From: Alternaria dauci
Taxonomy: Eukaryota > Ascomycota > Dothideomycetes > Pleosporales > Pleosporaceae
Direction of reading: 5' to 3'
NCBI RefSeq assembly: GCF_042100115.1
Contig: NC_091280.1
Span: forward strand, 2,294,001 to 2,358,000
DNA: 64,000 nucleotides
Below, piece after piece: positions 46,701-60,046 of this stretch. The notes beneath the pieces are model-generated. The model did not search any database and was not told where the DNA came from. It was given only the letters and a program-made list of their open reading frames with translations. Each line of letters begins with the position of its first letter. The stretch's first letter is position 1. The translations under genes were made by a program, and so were the position numbers.

Positions 46701-49700
46701 AGATGAAGTTTACACCAGACGACGGCGCATGATAGCGGCTTGGGTACCGTTCAAGAGTGTGGAACGTTTATGAGATGGTTTGGTGAAGCTGAGAACACTT
46801 GATGCCGCAACCGTGCCGCAGGGCGTGGGCAATGACTAAGTGCGGCTCACGAAGCGGCCGCCGCGCCCGGCGGAAACGACACACTGGACGAGAGAGCGAG
46901 AGCGAGATGCAGTTTTGGCCGCCTTGGTGGTTGTGCGTAGAGGAAAATCCCGGGCATGCGGGTGGGCGTCGTCGGTTAGGAACAAGACTTCCGTGCCCAG
47001 GGTTGGGAATCGGTTGACTGGGCTGGGCCGAGACGGGGAAGGGGGCACACACTGGACGGCGCTAGTACGAGTCGGTAGCTTGATTAAACTTCAGCAGCCC
47101 GCGTGTGACGGGGCCAAGGATGTGTAGCCACGGACACTCCGGACGCCTGAGACGCCTGTGCAGAGATCTGTGAGGTGGAACGGCCGAGATCTTAGCGTGG
47201 CCAGCCCGGCGGAGGCGATGGCCGTGAGAAGACGTTGCTGGTCTGGACTGATGTTTGGTACCCATGAAGCATTCTGGGTGCATACATACACAGTAGGGAG
47301 GTGCAGGGCAGGCTGGGCGGGTTTGGCGTTGATGGTCACGGGGATATACGTACCATGCATGTACCATGGAAGGGACGACGGCCGGCGCGTCATCTAGCAG
47401 GTAATTAGACGCAAATTGAGCTGGCAAGGCTGGGAAAATGACGATGGGGTGGGGTCGAAAAGGGTAATGTACGCACGCAGACTCCAGGAGAGAGTTCGTC
47501 GACCTGCCAAGCGTGAAAGAACCGGCAGAGGGGATAATTTGCAGCTGGGACCGGGATAGCCATGCCAGACGGCGATCCCAGCTTTTCGTCTGCGCATGGC
47601 TTTCTCTAACTGGTTTGGCGTGTTGCAGATGCAGAGGAGAGAATGCCGCCGGTTTCTACTCGAGATGTGCTGCCCATGTGTGTGTGTGATATGATGATGA
47701 TGATGCAAGCGCAATAGGAAGGCACCACCGGTCAGCTTCAGATCGCGATTGCCCTTCGCGGACGGCCCCTCGCTTAGCTATTCTGTTGATTGGGCCTCGC
47801 CGCCATGGATTACACGAAAATGCTCGCGTCCATCGCTCGCGACAAAACACGCTGAGATGAAAGGGAGCATGCCGATGCACTGTGATGAGGTTCCTTCTGC
47901 TTGCTTCTGCACCTTCTGTCGCGCAGCAGCTGTCAGCATACGGCATCCTGGCACCATCGGAAGCAGCAGACACATGGCGAGGGCTGTCCACGTTGTGACG
48001 CCTACCGCGACCCGAGACGGGGAGAGGCAGCAAGCCTGGCAAGCCACCAGACCAGCCCCTCGCAGTTCGTCGAGGGCGCTGAGGGCGCTGAAGGAGCCGG
48101 CCATGGGCTTGCGGCTACGAGATCTCTGCGCTGTCTTGGCCCTGCAGCACAGCTTAATGGGCCTGACTTCGCAGCGGCTGCCCCAAAACAATGGTCTGTG
48201 GCATCAGCCCGACAACCACACGGCACCAGCTGGCCTGGCGTGCAGACGAACCGAGAGTCCGATCGACCGCGGAGTCGTCTCCCCAGTTCCTTGTCGCCAT
48301 GTCGTCGTTCCGCCACTCGGCCATCTGGCGCGACCAGGCGAAACCAGGCCGCTGGGAGGAGGCTTTTGACGACACAGCATATCCGCACATGCATCTTGAA
48401 CGCCTTGACAGCCTCTGTCGAGCGCTTCTATCAAGTCTTTCCATTGTGCAGCAGCTGTCAACTTCAAGCCGCGGGTGCCCTTGTGCGTCCGCAAAGGCTG
48501 AAAGAGGATGACGCCTGCTGGGCTGCGACAGGCTCTGCAGCGACGGAGATTCCAAGACGCAATAGACGGCACCAGACGCGCGCAAAATGGACCGACTATG
48601 CACTCCCACGTGGAAATCCACCCATCTAGGTGAAATATACGACGACAGTGCGCCGGGACTGGCGTCAGAAAGATTGAGTTGGGCAGGGTGTCAGAAGCTC
48701 TGCTTATTGCACCATGCCTGTTGCGATGCACACACGTGCCACAGGCAATATAGCAGAACGTCTAATTTTAGCCCGACAATTCACCCCTCGCAAAGACCAA
48801 TGATTACACACTCGGGGCCAACAGCAGCTTTCCGGTATGACGCCTCGACCGTCATGATATTGCTCCGCAACTGGTCGGTTCCGGCCATGCCCATCGACAG
48901 GGAACGGGTGTCATGTCGATCCGATACTTTAGCACACCTCCCACTTTTCTTTCATCCCGCCGTCGAAACACGCCTGCTTAAGCGCACGGTGGTCCATCAC
49001 TTCATCATGTGCAGCTCGCAGTCATGCTCCATCTCGGTTAGTGCTAGCCCGCTCGTTCAGAGCGCCATTTCGTCAGCTAACTCGCGGAGCGGTAGAAGCA
49101 CGGTCGCAGCCTAGGTCGCCGAGCAGCAATCCCTGCCAGGATAAGCACTTCCCAGCTGGACTCTGTTTCTCGCGAGACCATGTTTGACGCTGAGGCTCGC
49201 GACAATGCAGCGTGATGGGGTTTGGGACTGAGAGGAAGCGCTCCCATCCTACTTGATAGCGCTTCTGCTACGCACTCACCAGGGCATTTCCCTCCAGATC
49301 AGCGCTGCTAGTAACGGCGATTGGCCTCTATCAACGGGCGAGCTTGGGCAAACCAGGCAAGGGTCGTCTTTGAATGTGCTTTGTCTCTGCCCCGGCTCTG
49401 TCTGTGGCCAGACCGCGTCTGTGCGCCAACAGGCTCTCCCAGGTCCTGTTGGCGCCAGTCCCGACGCACGTTAGAGTGTCAGTAGGCTCCTAACCCTTGG
49501 TACTTGGGAAAGACAAAAGCATTTGGTCCTTTGCCTGTCTTCTTGTCGTGCCGCGAGTCTGGGTCAGGGGAGGAGCCGCATGCCCGCCCGACTTGTGCTT
49601 TTGCGCCACTCATCGTCATTACATGCGAGAAGGGTCAAGGCACGACGGCGATACACCTTGCTGCTCATCAGCGAGCGTGGCATGAGATAATCTGATGTCC

Positions 49701-51020
49701 TGACTCCACGGGCCGGCGCAAGCGATTGCCCTCCACTTTGCTGGTCCAAGCCGTCCCGCACGCCAGCAGATGCAGACTCCGACAGATGGTCTGCGGACAG
49801 GGTCTGGCTACAGTGGGTGCTTTCACCCCCCCTGGTAATGCATTGTCGTGTGCAGGCCCCATGCTCGACTAGTTTCTGTAAACTGAACCTGAACGGTGTG
49901 GTTTTGTCATTGATTCGTCGCATTGCTTCTGCCGTGCTTCGTTTGCGTTGCCTTATTGTGACAAAGTGCGTCTGTGGATAGCGCTCCCGCCCGCTCACCT
50001 GAGGCTTGCTTTCGTGCTAACTCTCATCTCCCATCCCGATCCAGATCCTCGAAACGCTTGGACGGACCCTATCGCCTGGTTGAGCCCTTGATAGTCCTGA
50101 AGCCCCAGCGCGCCAGTCAGCCACGCGAGTCCGCCAACCCTGACATCCTTAGCCCGCCATACATATACGTGAGGGCTACCGCTCTCCACTCACTCGCGGT
50201 AACAAAGCCTTTAGTCTACCCAGGTTCCAGCCATCTCCGCCATCGCTCCTCTAGGGCGCCCAGGTCCCGAGCTTAACAAGGAGTGATCGCCGCTCCACAC
50301 GCCTCAAACTCCACCACCAGCACTTCACAAGGCTCACCTCCCCCCCGCGCACAAAGCATCAGTGGGACGTATTGTCGACGTACAAACACCACACCCTGCA
50401 ACACTGCTATCCAGCATCTCGGGTCGAGTATCAACAGGACTACCACGGCCAATCCGGAGCATTGCCATCATAGTCGGACGACAACACCATAGGAGACGAC
50501 TCACTACCTTTAGCCCTAAGCTATCACACACACATCCCGTGTAACAGGCCCAAGTAGCACCACGTCTGCGCAACCAGGAAACCGGACCCTACCAAACAGT
50601 CCGTGTTGGAAGAACACCACAGTTTCACGAGTATCTGCTTTTGATCTCTTGTACGCCATCCTCTTTCGATTTGCGACGGCGAGCACCACTAACGCTGCGC
50701 AGACACTGAGGCCTTCTAGAGTACTTGCAGCCATACGTGCGTCTATCGGTATCACTGCCCGCCTGAACCAGCGCAGGTACCGGAACCGGAGCCGTTCGTT
50801 CGTTCGATTGCAGCAGTTCAAAGGACTCGGAGCAGTCCTCCAACCGTCTGACGTGACGACAGAGTAGACCCGGAGCACCATTGCGAATCCATAGACTGAG
50901 CGGATATTTGTGCACTGGACGGGCCTTTTACAGGATCCCTTTCCCTCCACTACCTGCATATCATCTGCACTTTGTCCCTCTCGACTAGAGCCCCTCTACC
51001 TCCCACATCACGCCTTTGAG
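40792..51020. other. about 10 kb without a convincing gene
   Basis: Many overlapping open frames occur on both strands, the longest about 240 codons near 47.9-48.6 kb, but none has a domain, secretion signal or single best frame. There is a (GGGAT)n-like run near 41460-41480 and a CATGA-type run near 43925-43950. The right part may be a long promoter and leader of the transcription-factor gene that follows. No tRNA, rRNA or transposon protein was recognised. Confidence 0.5.
41800..43560. other. AT-richer block inside the gene-free interval
   Basis: By eye this stretch is clearly AT-richer than its flanks and full of TTCCAAAA-like strings. Small frames occur near 42.3-42.9 kb without recognisable product. 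It may be a decayed repeat, but no terminal repeats or transposon protein fragments were identified. Confidence 0.4.
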
Positions 51021-52573
51021 CCACGAGCCGCTCATTGCCCTTCGTGGATTCCCCGCCTTCACGTGGACTGTACTGGTCCGGTGCTCACTACACTTCGCCG
51101 TTTGCAGCGTCACAGCTGCACTCTCTCCCAAGTCCTCCTCAATCCGAAGCAGGTGGGTCATCAGGACCTACCCGAGACACAACCGCCAACGTGGCTGCTG
51201 CCGTGGCTCATCCGTCTTCCATGCATCCTGGGAGTGACCCCATGGGTGTACCTCCCAGCTTTGCAACGCGAAGACCTCACGCCCAGCAGCTCGGTAGCTT
51301 TGAGCTTCCTCCACCACCCATGCACAAATATCCCTTTACCAACACCGTCACCACATCGCAATCGTCACAGGCCCCGACCACCATTGGCAACCTCTTGACT
51401 CCACCAAACACAACTCACAGTGATGTGATTGGCTCATCAGGCGTCTCCACAAGCAACACTCAGTACTCGACAGCCATGGCATACTCCAATAGACAGTATG
51501 TATACTCTCCACCAGCACAGGGACCGGCAGCATACTACGGCTACCCGGCAGCACACCACCAACAACAGCACCAATACGGCCAATCCCGCGGAGGTATGTT
51601 TGCTCCACCGCGCAGCGAAGGCCAGTTTGGACGACAAGACTCACTGGGCAAAGGGCTGAATCCGCCACCATATGAAATGAACCAGCAACTTGCACCTTTT
51701 ACGCCTTCGTCCAACGGAGCGAGCATGCCCTCGATATCCACACAGCAACACCAACAACAACATCAACAACAACAACACCATCACCACCAACAGATGATGG
51801 GTGCACAAACACCAGTCTCCTCTTCCGCACCACAACAGTCGCCGGCGCTCAGCCAGGACTCCTTCAGGCCACCCCAACCACCGACCCCAACATACAGCTA
51901 CCACGCTGCCAGCACCCCACAACACTCCAACTTCCCCTACTCCACCGGCCCCTCCCCAACCCTAAGCCAACAACAAAGCCCCATCAGCGCCGGCGGCTCC
52001 ATTGCGCGCATGTCACCCGCCGTATCACAAGGCTCCATCCCATCCATCCCCTCCAACAACCCCTCACAATCCCCCTACCAATTCCAACAACGGCCACCGC
52101 TGCAATACGGCGCCGGCCAAGCCCCCGTCTTCTCCAACGTACAGAACCCCAACGGCGGGCTTGCGCTCGTCGGCGGCCACCCCGCCATGATCACTGGATT
52201 CAATAGCGGCCACGCGGCTGCTATGCCGCATTTCATGGGCCACCCGCAGCATCAGCAGCCGGCGGCGAATGATCGCCCGTTCAAGTGCGATCAGTGTCCC
52301 CAGAGCTTCAATCGCAATCATGATCCCAAGAGGCATAAGAGGATTCATTTGGCTGTGAAGCCGTTTCCGTGCGCGCACTGCGATAAAAGTTTTTCGAGGA
52401 AGGACGCTTTGAAGGTATGTTTATAGATCGTATCAATGTTTCATGTGGAGCGAGTGCTGATTGTTTGTGTGTAGCGACATATTCTCGTCAAGGGATGCGG
52501 AAAAGCGACTGCGGACGATAATACCAAACGCGAAACGCCCTCGCCCAAGATGGAAGACTCGAAATCGCATTGA
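51021..52573 (+). CDS. C2H2 zinc-finger transcription factor, MtfA-like; 5' end unresolved
   Basis: The main exon is open from after an in-frame TGA at 51017 to 52414, then 52475-52573 follows a 60-nt intron; from the first in-frame ATG (51221) it gives about 430 residues. Coding-like sequence extends before that ATG, so an upstream exon is likely. The N-terminal ~400 residues are Pro/Gln/Ser-rich with His/Gln runs, typical of an activation region. The C-terminus holds one C2H2 finger (FKCDQCPQSFNRNHDPKRHK) and a second, split by the intron, of C-x2-C-x12-H-x5-C form (CAHCDKSFSRKDALKRH then ILVKGC). This pair resembles Aspergillus MtfA, a regulator of secondary metabolism and development. In the first finger, a proline stands where the structural leucine is expected. 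The subfamily call is from memory of the motif, so moderate. Confidence 0.75.
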
Positions 52574-54941
52574 TCTTCTATTATCCAAACGCGCGACTGT
52601 CCACCACCTTCCTGCGAATGCAAAACCCGCTTTCCGCTTTTCCACTTCTCACTTCTTCTTCTCTTGTATTACTTACTCAAAACGCTTCTTATAGGCTACG
52701 AACTTATGCATGTCTTATCACGTCCTCTTTCTTTCCCTTTTATCTGATCGGATTACCCTGGGAAACGGAAACAACACGGAACGCGGAAAGCAAAGGCGCG
52801 CGCGGGGTTGGGGGTTGGGTGGGGGAGTTACTTGGTCCGACGTTTTTCTTTTTGATCGCGGATACCTCTTACTCTTTGTCGCTATTTATTTATATCTTTA
52901 TTCGCCTATCTATGTCTCTCTCTCTCTCTTCGTTGTATGTATCAAGGTACCACGTGGGGGGCGATTAGGCTCTCCTGCGCATCTCGGTTGTTATTGTATG
53001 TACGTACGTCACCCCGCTGATTTTGTTTTTCGGACAGGAGGTTTCAGGCCTGGGTTCGGTCTGTGTGTGATAAGAGGGAGGAACCTGGTGTCTGGGCTAC
53101 TGCGGGTGTAATGTTTCGAGGACGAACAGGAACATGCGCGTTGTGTGCTGCCAAGGGTTGCCTTTCTTTTCTCGCATTCGCCTCTTTTTTTTCCTTTTCG
53201 GCAGACGGCATGCGTGGTGCGGGACCAGGGTCCGATGTCGTAGTAGCTGCCGGAGGAGAAGTGGAAATGAGAGTGAGGGATGATGGATATCTTTTGGAGG
53301 GGAAAAGGGGGGATGATACCGCTATACAGTACTAAACGCATATGACTTACTTCACACCATCCCATGATTGTTTCTCACACATGTTGTATTCTCCGTTTCG
53401 CACCCATCTATCGCAAAACCCAAACCCCCATCCCCGTCAAACTCGAAGCAAAAGTGCGGTGTGCCCGTCATGCCCGACGTGCTTCAAATCCCTTCCCGTT
53501 CCCAGCCCAGTACAGGGGGATATAACATCTGCATTATGTTCCTGAACGAGCGGTCGCCGCATTAAGGTTTCTGGTATGTGCTGGGTACGCAAGGCCGGTT
53601 AAGTGCATGGGGGGAGAAGCAAAAAAGGTGACCTGAACCATGCGGTTGGGTGGCCCCGGTTGTTGTGCGAGCGTTGTTCTCGGCTGATTCCGGGGGCGCG
53701 CAGGCGCAGAGGGCGATGTTTGGTACAATGGACAGGGCGCTGGGCGTGTGCTGGCTGGCGAGAGAGGGCGGCGGGGCGGGGCTGCCGAGGTCGGCACTGG
53801 CACGGACGGACAGATAGGGCGTGGTAGATGCGCTGACGCGACGCGAGGCAAACCTCAACTTCACTCTCACCTCACTCGCTCTCGCCTATTCCATCACGAC
53901 GCGTCGTAACAGGATGCGCTTTCATCTGGTCTTTTCCTTCTCATATAGTGACTCGTTTCGTTCATTGCATAGCATGACATGCGTTTGGTTGTGATTCGTA
54001 GAGACATGTTCGAAACAGGTTTGTACAGGCACCGCGCCATCATTCGCTTTTGTTGATTCCCTGACTGCATGCGTCCGATCTCTGTCAAGATGCGCTCTGC
54101 ACTCCGATTTCCTTTCTTCATGTCTCTCATCATTTCCAAGTAAGAAGCACTCGGACATGTCGCGACCCAGGCTACCACACGCGTGAGCAAGAGCTGCGAA
54201 CGGAGCATACAAAAAGGTTCTAGAAGTATACTACACTCAGGCAGGTGAGGAAATCTATCATGTCAATCTCCTTGTCGTCTCCTTTTCCGCCAGTCGGGCA
54301 ACATATTCCTCTCATTCTATTTGAGATGGCGACAACGGTTATTAATGAGGCATGTTTCTGCAAAGCTGCATCCCTCAAGTCCCGCTCCCATCCGGGATGG
54401 GAACCAAAACACGCTTTCCCCATGGTGAGGCTCGTCGCCACTGCCGTGGCTGGTGTTGTTGTTCCTCCCTCCGCCACGTTTGCGTCCGATTGCGCTTTAC
54501 TGGGTCTGTCTGTGCACAAGGCTCTCCTCGCAACGTCCATTTCTCCGCCAACATCGACACCTGCATAGCCGGTCCATTGTATGCATCCATCTACTTGTTA
54601 GCTTCTTGGAGCGAGAGCAGTCTCACTTGGCATTGTACATCTCGCCGTCTTTCCTTTACTGGCCTCGCCAACCGACTCGCTCGCGGTCAAACGATTGAGC
54701 GAGCGCCTTCAGTGTCAACAGCGATAAACAACAACACGCAGCATCTGGCCATGGCTTTTGCCTGACCCCACCCACTACAGCGACTTGGTCTACCACAACA
54801 ACGCATTGCACGCGTTCTAGGCTTGGACACTCACCTTACCGTCTTGCATATCTTGGACTCCACTCTACCTTTTCATTCTAGCAACGACAGCTGCACTACT
54901 CGAGGGCTCCACCTTGACTACTGCAAGCTTCTACCCACAAC
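52574..54941. other. intergenic region with CT-rich tract
   Basis: About 2.4 kb between two genes on the same strand. A (CT)n run lies near 52915-52930. No gene recognised. The right end is probably the leader of the kinase gene. Confidence 0.5.
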
Positions 54942-57900
54942 ATGGATTCCAGCTTTCTTGGCCGCCCACCGACGCGTCGACGTGCATTTGGTGACGGTAC
55001 TAATCGCGCAAACGAGGGCCCACGCATCCTGCGAGGCAACGAAAAGCGAAGCAACAGCTATGCGTCTTCCTCGCCTCCACCGCTTCCGCACAACGAGTCT
55101 ATCGTTCCAAATGGTACACTTGCTATCCGGCACGAGGAGATTCTGCCTGAAAATAAGCGTCTATCCGCTGTTCAAGCTCAGAAAGGCCGACCACACAACC
55201 CGAAGCGCGATTCCGAGATCTCCAATGCAAGCACCAATGCTTCCACTGCGAACCGCCGCCGCAAAACACACATTGGTCCTTGGCAGTTGGGCAGGACCAT
55301 TGGACGAGGTGGCTGCTCGCGCGTGCGGCTTGTCAGGCACAGCGGCACAGGACAGTATGGCGCCGCCAAGATCATCTCCAAGGCCACGGCAGAGAAGGTG
55401 CGCGCCCTGAGCTTGGCCAACCTCATCCAGAGTGCTGAGCAGGAGGCGTCACTGTACCCTGATGGCAAGGTGATTCCATTTGGTCTTGAGCGAGAGATTT
55501 GCATTATGAAGTTGCTGGATCATCCCAACATTGTCCGCCTATATGATATCTGGGAGAACCGCGATGAGCTGTAAGCATTCCACATTCCACGCACTCCTAT
55601 CGATCCGTCTAACATAAAACAGATACCTGATCATGGAGTTTGTCGAAGGCGGCGAGCTGTTCAGCTACATCCACGAGCAGCAGGGACTGATTGAGATCCA
55701 TACCGTTCACATCTTCCGCCAGATCATCGCGGCCCTGATTTACTGTCATCGCATCAATATACACCATCGCGACCTCAAGCCCGAGAACATTCTGCTGGAC
55801 AGAGACACTATGACGGTCAAGCTTGTCGACTTTGGGATGGCTGCATTACAGCCCGTTGGCAAGAAACTTACCACACCCTGCGGCAGCCCTCATTACGCTG
55901 CACCAGAGGTTATCAAGACTACATCTTATGACGGAGGAAAGGCAGATGTATGGAGCTGTGGCGTCATCCTGTTTGTCCTCCTTACCGGCACACCTCCCTT
56001 CAACTATTCTGGTGATGAGCGCGATCTGAAGCACCTGTTCCGCGATATCGCAGCAGCCAAGTACGTCATGCCCGACAACATCTCTAGAGAAGCTCAAGAC
56101 CTCATCGGTAGGATCTTGATCGCTGATCCGAACCGTCGCATTTCCATCGATGAGATCTGGGATCATCCTTTCCTCCGCAAGTATTCGCAAGAGCTGAACT
56201 TTTTGGGAGAGAACGCCAACGTCGACCACTGGACTGGACCCCTCCCAGCCATTGCAGAGTGGACGAATCTCGAGCGAAAAACCATCGATCGCGAGATCTT
56301 GCGGTATCTGCGCACGCTCTGGCACAGCGAAAAGGAGGAGGCCCTGATCCAGAAGCTATTGAGTCAAGAGTAAGCCGCCTTCTCCGCAATATACTTGTAC
56401 ATCTACTAACCCCCGTGCAGAGCAAACCAGGAGAAGTACTTTTACTCTGCGCTAAAGAAGTACCATACCGACCAGCTCGAGAATTACCTACCGAGCGCGC
56501 ATTATGCCGTAGCTCATTCCGACAGCGACCACCACCACAACACGCGGCATTCGCCCACACGCAACGATATGAAAGAGCTTTCCACGCAGATGCACGACCA
56601 CAAGCGTTCGCAGTCCGCCTATTCAATATTGAACAACGAGCATCTATACTCAAAGCACAGCCTCTACGAGTCGCCTGTCTCTGAAGCTAGCTACGACCCA
56701 TACCGAGCTTCACGGCAGCCCATTGTGCCCATTCCAGAAAACGCACCGCTCAGCCAGAATGTTACTGTTCATCGGGGACACAGCAACCGCAGTGGCAAGC
56801 AACGTCTTACCACAGCTTTGGGACATCATACGGGAAACTCACTACGCGTTCAGGCACTGCGGAACACTTCTAGGCATGGTTCTGCAGCGTCGCGCCGCTC
56901 TACGCGAAGCACTCCCTCTCACCAGAGCACTCCGTCTTCTCATCGTGCCCCCTCGGTTCAGCGGAGTTCAATGTCTCGATCCTCTCTTGTGAGCTCACAC
57001 TGGCCTAGTAGCCCACCCGTCGTTGCTCGCTCCGCTGGTATGGGAAAGCGAGGTGTGAGCTTTTCGCATCTGCGCGACCGTCGGTCTTCCGCAGCAACAG
57101 CTAGCAGCTGGCAGACTGAGGTTGGATCTTTTGCCGATCACATGTCCCACAGACCTCACACGTCTATCGGGTCTTACGGACCATCTGTCAAGACGAGCAC
57201 GATCCGGTCAGTCCCCAAACCGAAGACGTGTTTGAGCTCGGAGATGCCTCGCTTGAAGCTTAGAAAGCCAGAGAGCCCTACCAAGTACATTCAGGGAGAG
57301 GCTCGGAAGGTCAGCAACGAGTTGAACAAATTCATGGACGAAGCTTTCAACGGTTCTTCTGTTGGCTCTAGCCTTCGGTCAGATGTTTACCACGACGTCT
57401 CGCAGTATGACAGTCCTCCGACTTCGTTTTCCAACACCCGAGACTCTGGCGGCAGCACCCTGGCTACCACACCTGGGGTCAAGGGGCTTTCTGGAGACCG
57501 GCCACTGCCTCCCATCCCCGCCGAGACACCCAACACTTTTGTGCAGCGAAAGCTGGCGGAGACTCGTGAGGAAATCGCCCAAGTGCTGAACGAGGATGCC
57601 AAAAGCAGCGCACAGATTAGCAATGTACTGGAACACCTCGACCGCCTGATGGTGCCTGCAGCTGGTGGCAAGCGCATAGTATCCGCTCCTGTCAAGTCTC
57701 CCGAGCCTAGGCCGCTCCGTGTGATTCCTGAGGAGCCAAAGACTGACAACGGGGACGGGTTTGACATCCACGTTCCCAAACATCGAGCTGTCACTGACCC
57801 TGTTAGGCTGCAAGGTCGTCGTGTGGTGACCGAGCTGCCGCAGACTATTCGCATCGTCGATGAAACGCCCATTCGCATTGCGCCGTTGAACGTTCACAAG

Positions 57901-59109
57901 CGCAGCGGCGCGAGCTTGAAGACGAACGGTACACAGGAGGCGCCTGCTATACCCACTCTCCAGCCATACCACACTGCCCAGAACGATTTGCAGGCTCTGC
58001 CTACGAACAAAGCCGCTCCCGCCCTCGAGAAGCAGAACACAGTGCTCAAGAAGAAGAAGTCGCTATGGTTCCGTCGCAACACCGGCGAGCAGGAGCGCGA
58101 AGAGGAGAACAAGGAGAACCAAGTCAAGAAGAAGCAGTCGAATCTGCTACTCCAGATCCCGGAGGCATGGCAAGGTCTTGATGATCGCAAAGAGAGGAAT
58201 GAGCGTATGGCATTCACAAACATCGACGACATGAAGAATGATCAGAAGCCGTCAGGTGGCAGTGTTGCAAGCGAGTTTCCTATGCGCAACAGCAGTGCAG
58301 CTACCGCGAAGAATGAATCGGTTCGCAGGGGCTTCTTCGCCTTCTTTAGCAAGAAGTCAAAGGATGACAAGGGAAAGAGGCCTATGGAGCTGGGTGGTAA
58401 GCATACATCATGTCGCTTGGACTCCGTCCTACATACTGATATACCTGCAGCACTCAACTTCAGCTCATCTTCCATCCTATCCAACTTCGATATTGGGCCC
58501 GAAAACAACAACGACAATGCTCGTACTGGTCCACCGGAGATGCAGATGAACTGGTTGTCACGCTTCCTTCACATCAAGCCCGCGAGCAAGACCCTCTGCT
58601 TCCATGTTGGCCGTGGCAAGGTTCGCCAGGACCTCGTTCGTTTGCTGCGTGATTGGCAGCGCTTCGGCGTTCAGGACGTATCGCTAGACCGTGAAGCAAA
58701 CTCCATCAGCGCACGCATTGACAAGAACAACCGTAAGTGCCTGCCCTGAGCTTGTCTCATATTTAGCGGATGGTGTCTCCAAGACTGCCGATTCAAAGTC
58801 GGGCTGCTAGAAGCTGAGCTCGCATGGCGATGTAATGCTGCATTTGTTTCGTTGCTGCTTGAAAGACACTGGCTAACATCCACGCCCACAGACCTCAAGA
58901 TCAAGCCGGTAACATTTGTCATTGAACTCTTCGTCGTACTCGAACACGGACGCCGCGCAAATCTTTGCCTCGCACGCTTCACACAAACCCGCGGCGCAGC
59001 CTCCAGTTTCCGCAAGGTTGTTGATATCGTTGAAGACGTCTGCCGCGCTCGCTGCATGCTGGTTGAGGATGAGGAGAAGAAGGCTTCGATGATGGAGGTT
59101 TTGGAGTAG
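54942..59109 (+). CDS. Gin4/Hsl1/Nim1-type serine/threonine protein kinase
   Basis: Five exons: 54942-55570, 55623-56369, 56421-58396, 58451-58732 and 58892-59109. They join in phase to 1283 residues. The kinase domain covers about residues 114-390. It has the Gly-rich loop GRTIGRGGCSRV, the catalytic lysine in GAAKIISK, the catalytic loop HHRDLKPEN, the DFG motif in VDFGMAAL, and the activation end CGSPHYAAPEV. Around 700 Ser/Pro-rich, mostly disordered residues follow, with basic patches. The C-terminal ~130 residues (NWLSRFLHIKPASKTLCFHV onward) look like a KA1-type membrane-binding domain. This architecture is that of the septin-linked bud-neck kinases Gin4, Hsl1 and Kcc4, and fission yeast Cdr2, which couple morphogenesis to mitotic entry via Wee1/Swe1. 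The specific orthologue cannot be fixed. All catalytic residues are intact. Confidence 0.92.
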
Positions 59110-59582
59110 GACACCAAGAACAAGAAACTACGAGAAGACAATAATGGTAATGGAGGGGAGAGTGGCGAGGAGGGAAGAAGGGAGGGGGGATGTTTGGATA
59201 CCAGATGGCATACTTCTTCCTAGTTGTGAGTAGGACCAGTATGTTGCATCTGGGTGTTTTGTTCGCACTACATGCATGATGTGAGCATGGTAGGATAATA
59301 CAGAGAGTGGATGGCAAGGGATCTTTCTGCATACGATACAGATGGATAGTGCTTGACATGTTCTTTCTTGTGCATGCGGATGCTTGTAGGATATCGGACG
59401 GGCTGATGTTGGGTTACTTGCACGCATACCCACGCTAGAACAGCACTTTACTGTGTAATGGTAATAATCACTTTTGTGCCCGCCTCCAAGCTCTACTATA
59501 CATGGTTTCTGTTCCGACCTTCCCAGCTATCCATGATTGGACGGCCTTCCGCTTTGTACGAAATAGCCCTACCATTCCCTCA
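59110..59582. other. intergenic region between convergent genes
   Basis: 3' flanks of the kinase and DUF4267 genes. No gene or repeat seen. Confidence 0.5.
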
Positions 59583-60046
59583 TTACAAGCCCATCAGCCC
59601 CAGCCCCGTCACAGCAGTAACCGCCGCCCCAATAACCAACGCCACAATCCCACCATTATCCTCTTTCTCCTTCAATCCTTCCAACGCAATATACGTATCC
59701 GTCACACACACCAACACCCAGCTCGTCATCACCACACCCATCTCACTCGTCTGTCCTTTTGCATAAAACCTATATTCCCCTCGTCAATACATATCAACCA
59801 CATCTTGATACCGAACACTTACCAGAAAAGACTACTCGCAACAGCCACATCGCGGATCCCGAGAAACGCCATTGATTTCTTGTTGATGGCATGGCCGTCG
59901 GGGCTGCTGGGGTAGACGCCGAGAGCGGAGGAGGCGGTGAGGGGGCGGGCGAGCGAGAGGGTGCCGAGGAAGAGGAAGGTGGTGGTTAGGGAGAGGCCGA
60001 GGGTGCGCCAGGTGGGTTGGGAGAGGAGGGGGGAGATGGTGGGCAT
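59583..60046 (-). CDS. DUF4267-family small membrane protein
   Basis: Two exons on the minus strand, 60046-59823 and 59769-59583, with a 53-nt intron, giving 136 residues. Four hydrophobic segments can be seen: LGLSLTTTFLFLGTLSLA, the stretch around AFLGIRDVAVASSLFW, TSWVLVCVTDTYIALEG, and GGIVALVIGAAVTAVTGLGL. GIRD between the first spans is typical of DUF4267. Such proteins are common in filamentous fungi and bacteria, and no activity is established. The protein probably resides in an internal or plasma membrane. The splice join is supported because WFYAKGQTSEMG continues smoothly across it. The start is the first ATG of the frame. Confidence 0.82.

Noticed and set aside
47901..48629. Open frame of about 240 codons in the gene-free interval
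   Set aside because: It begins with CTG, overlaps several rival frames on both strands and shows no domain or codon bias. It is kept as possible non-coding sequence.
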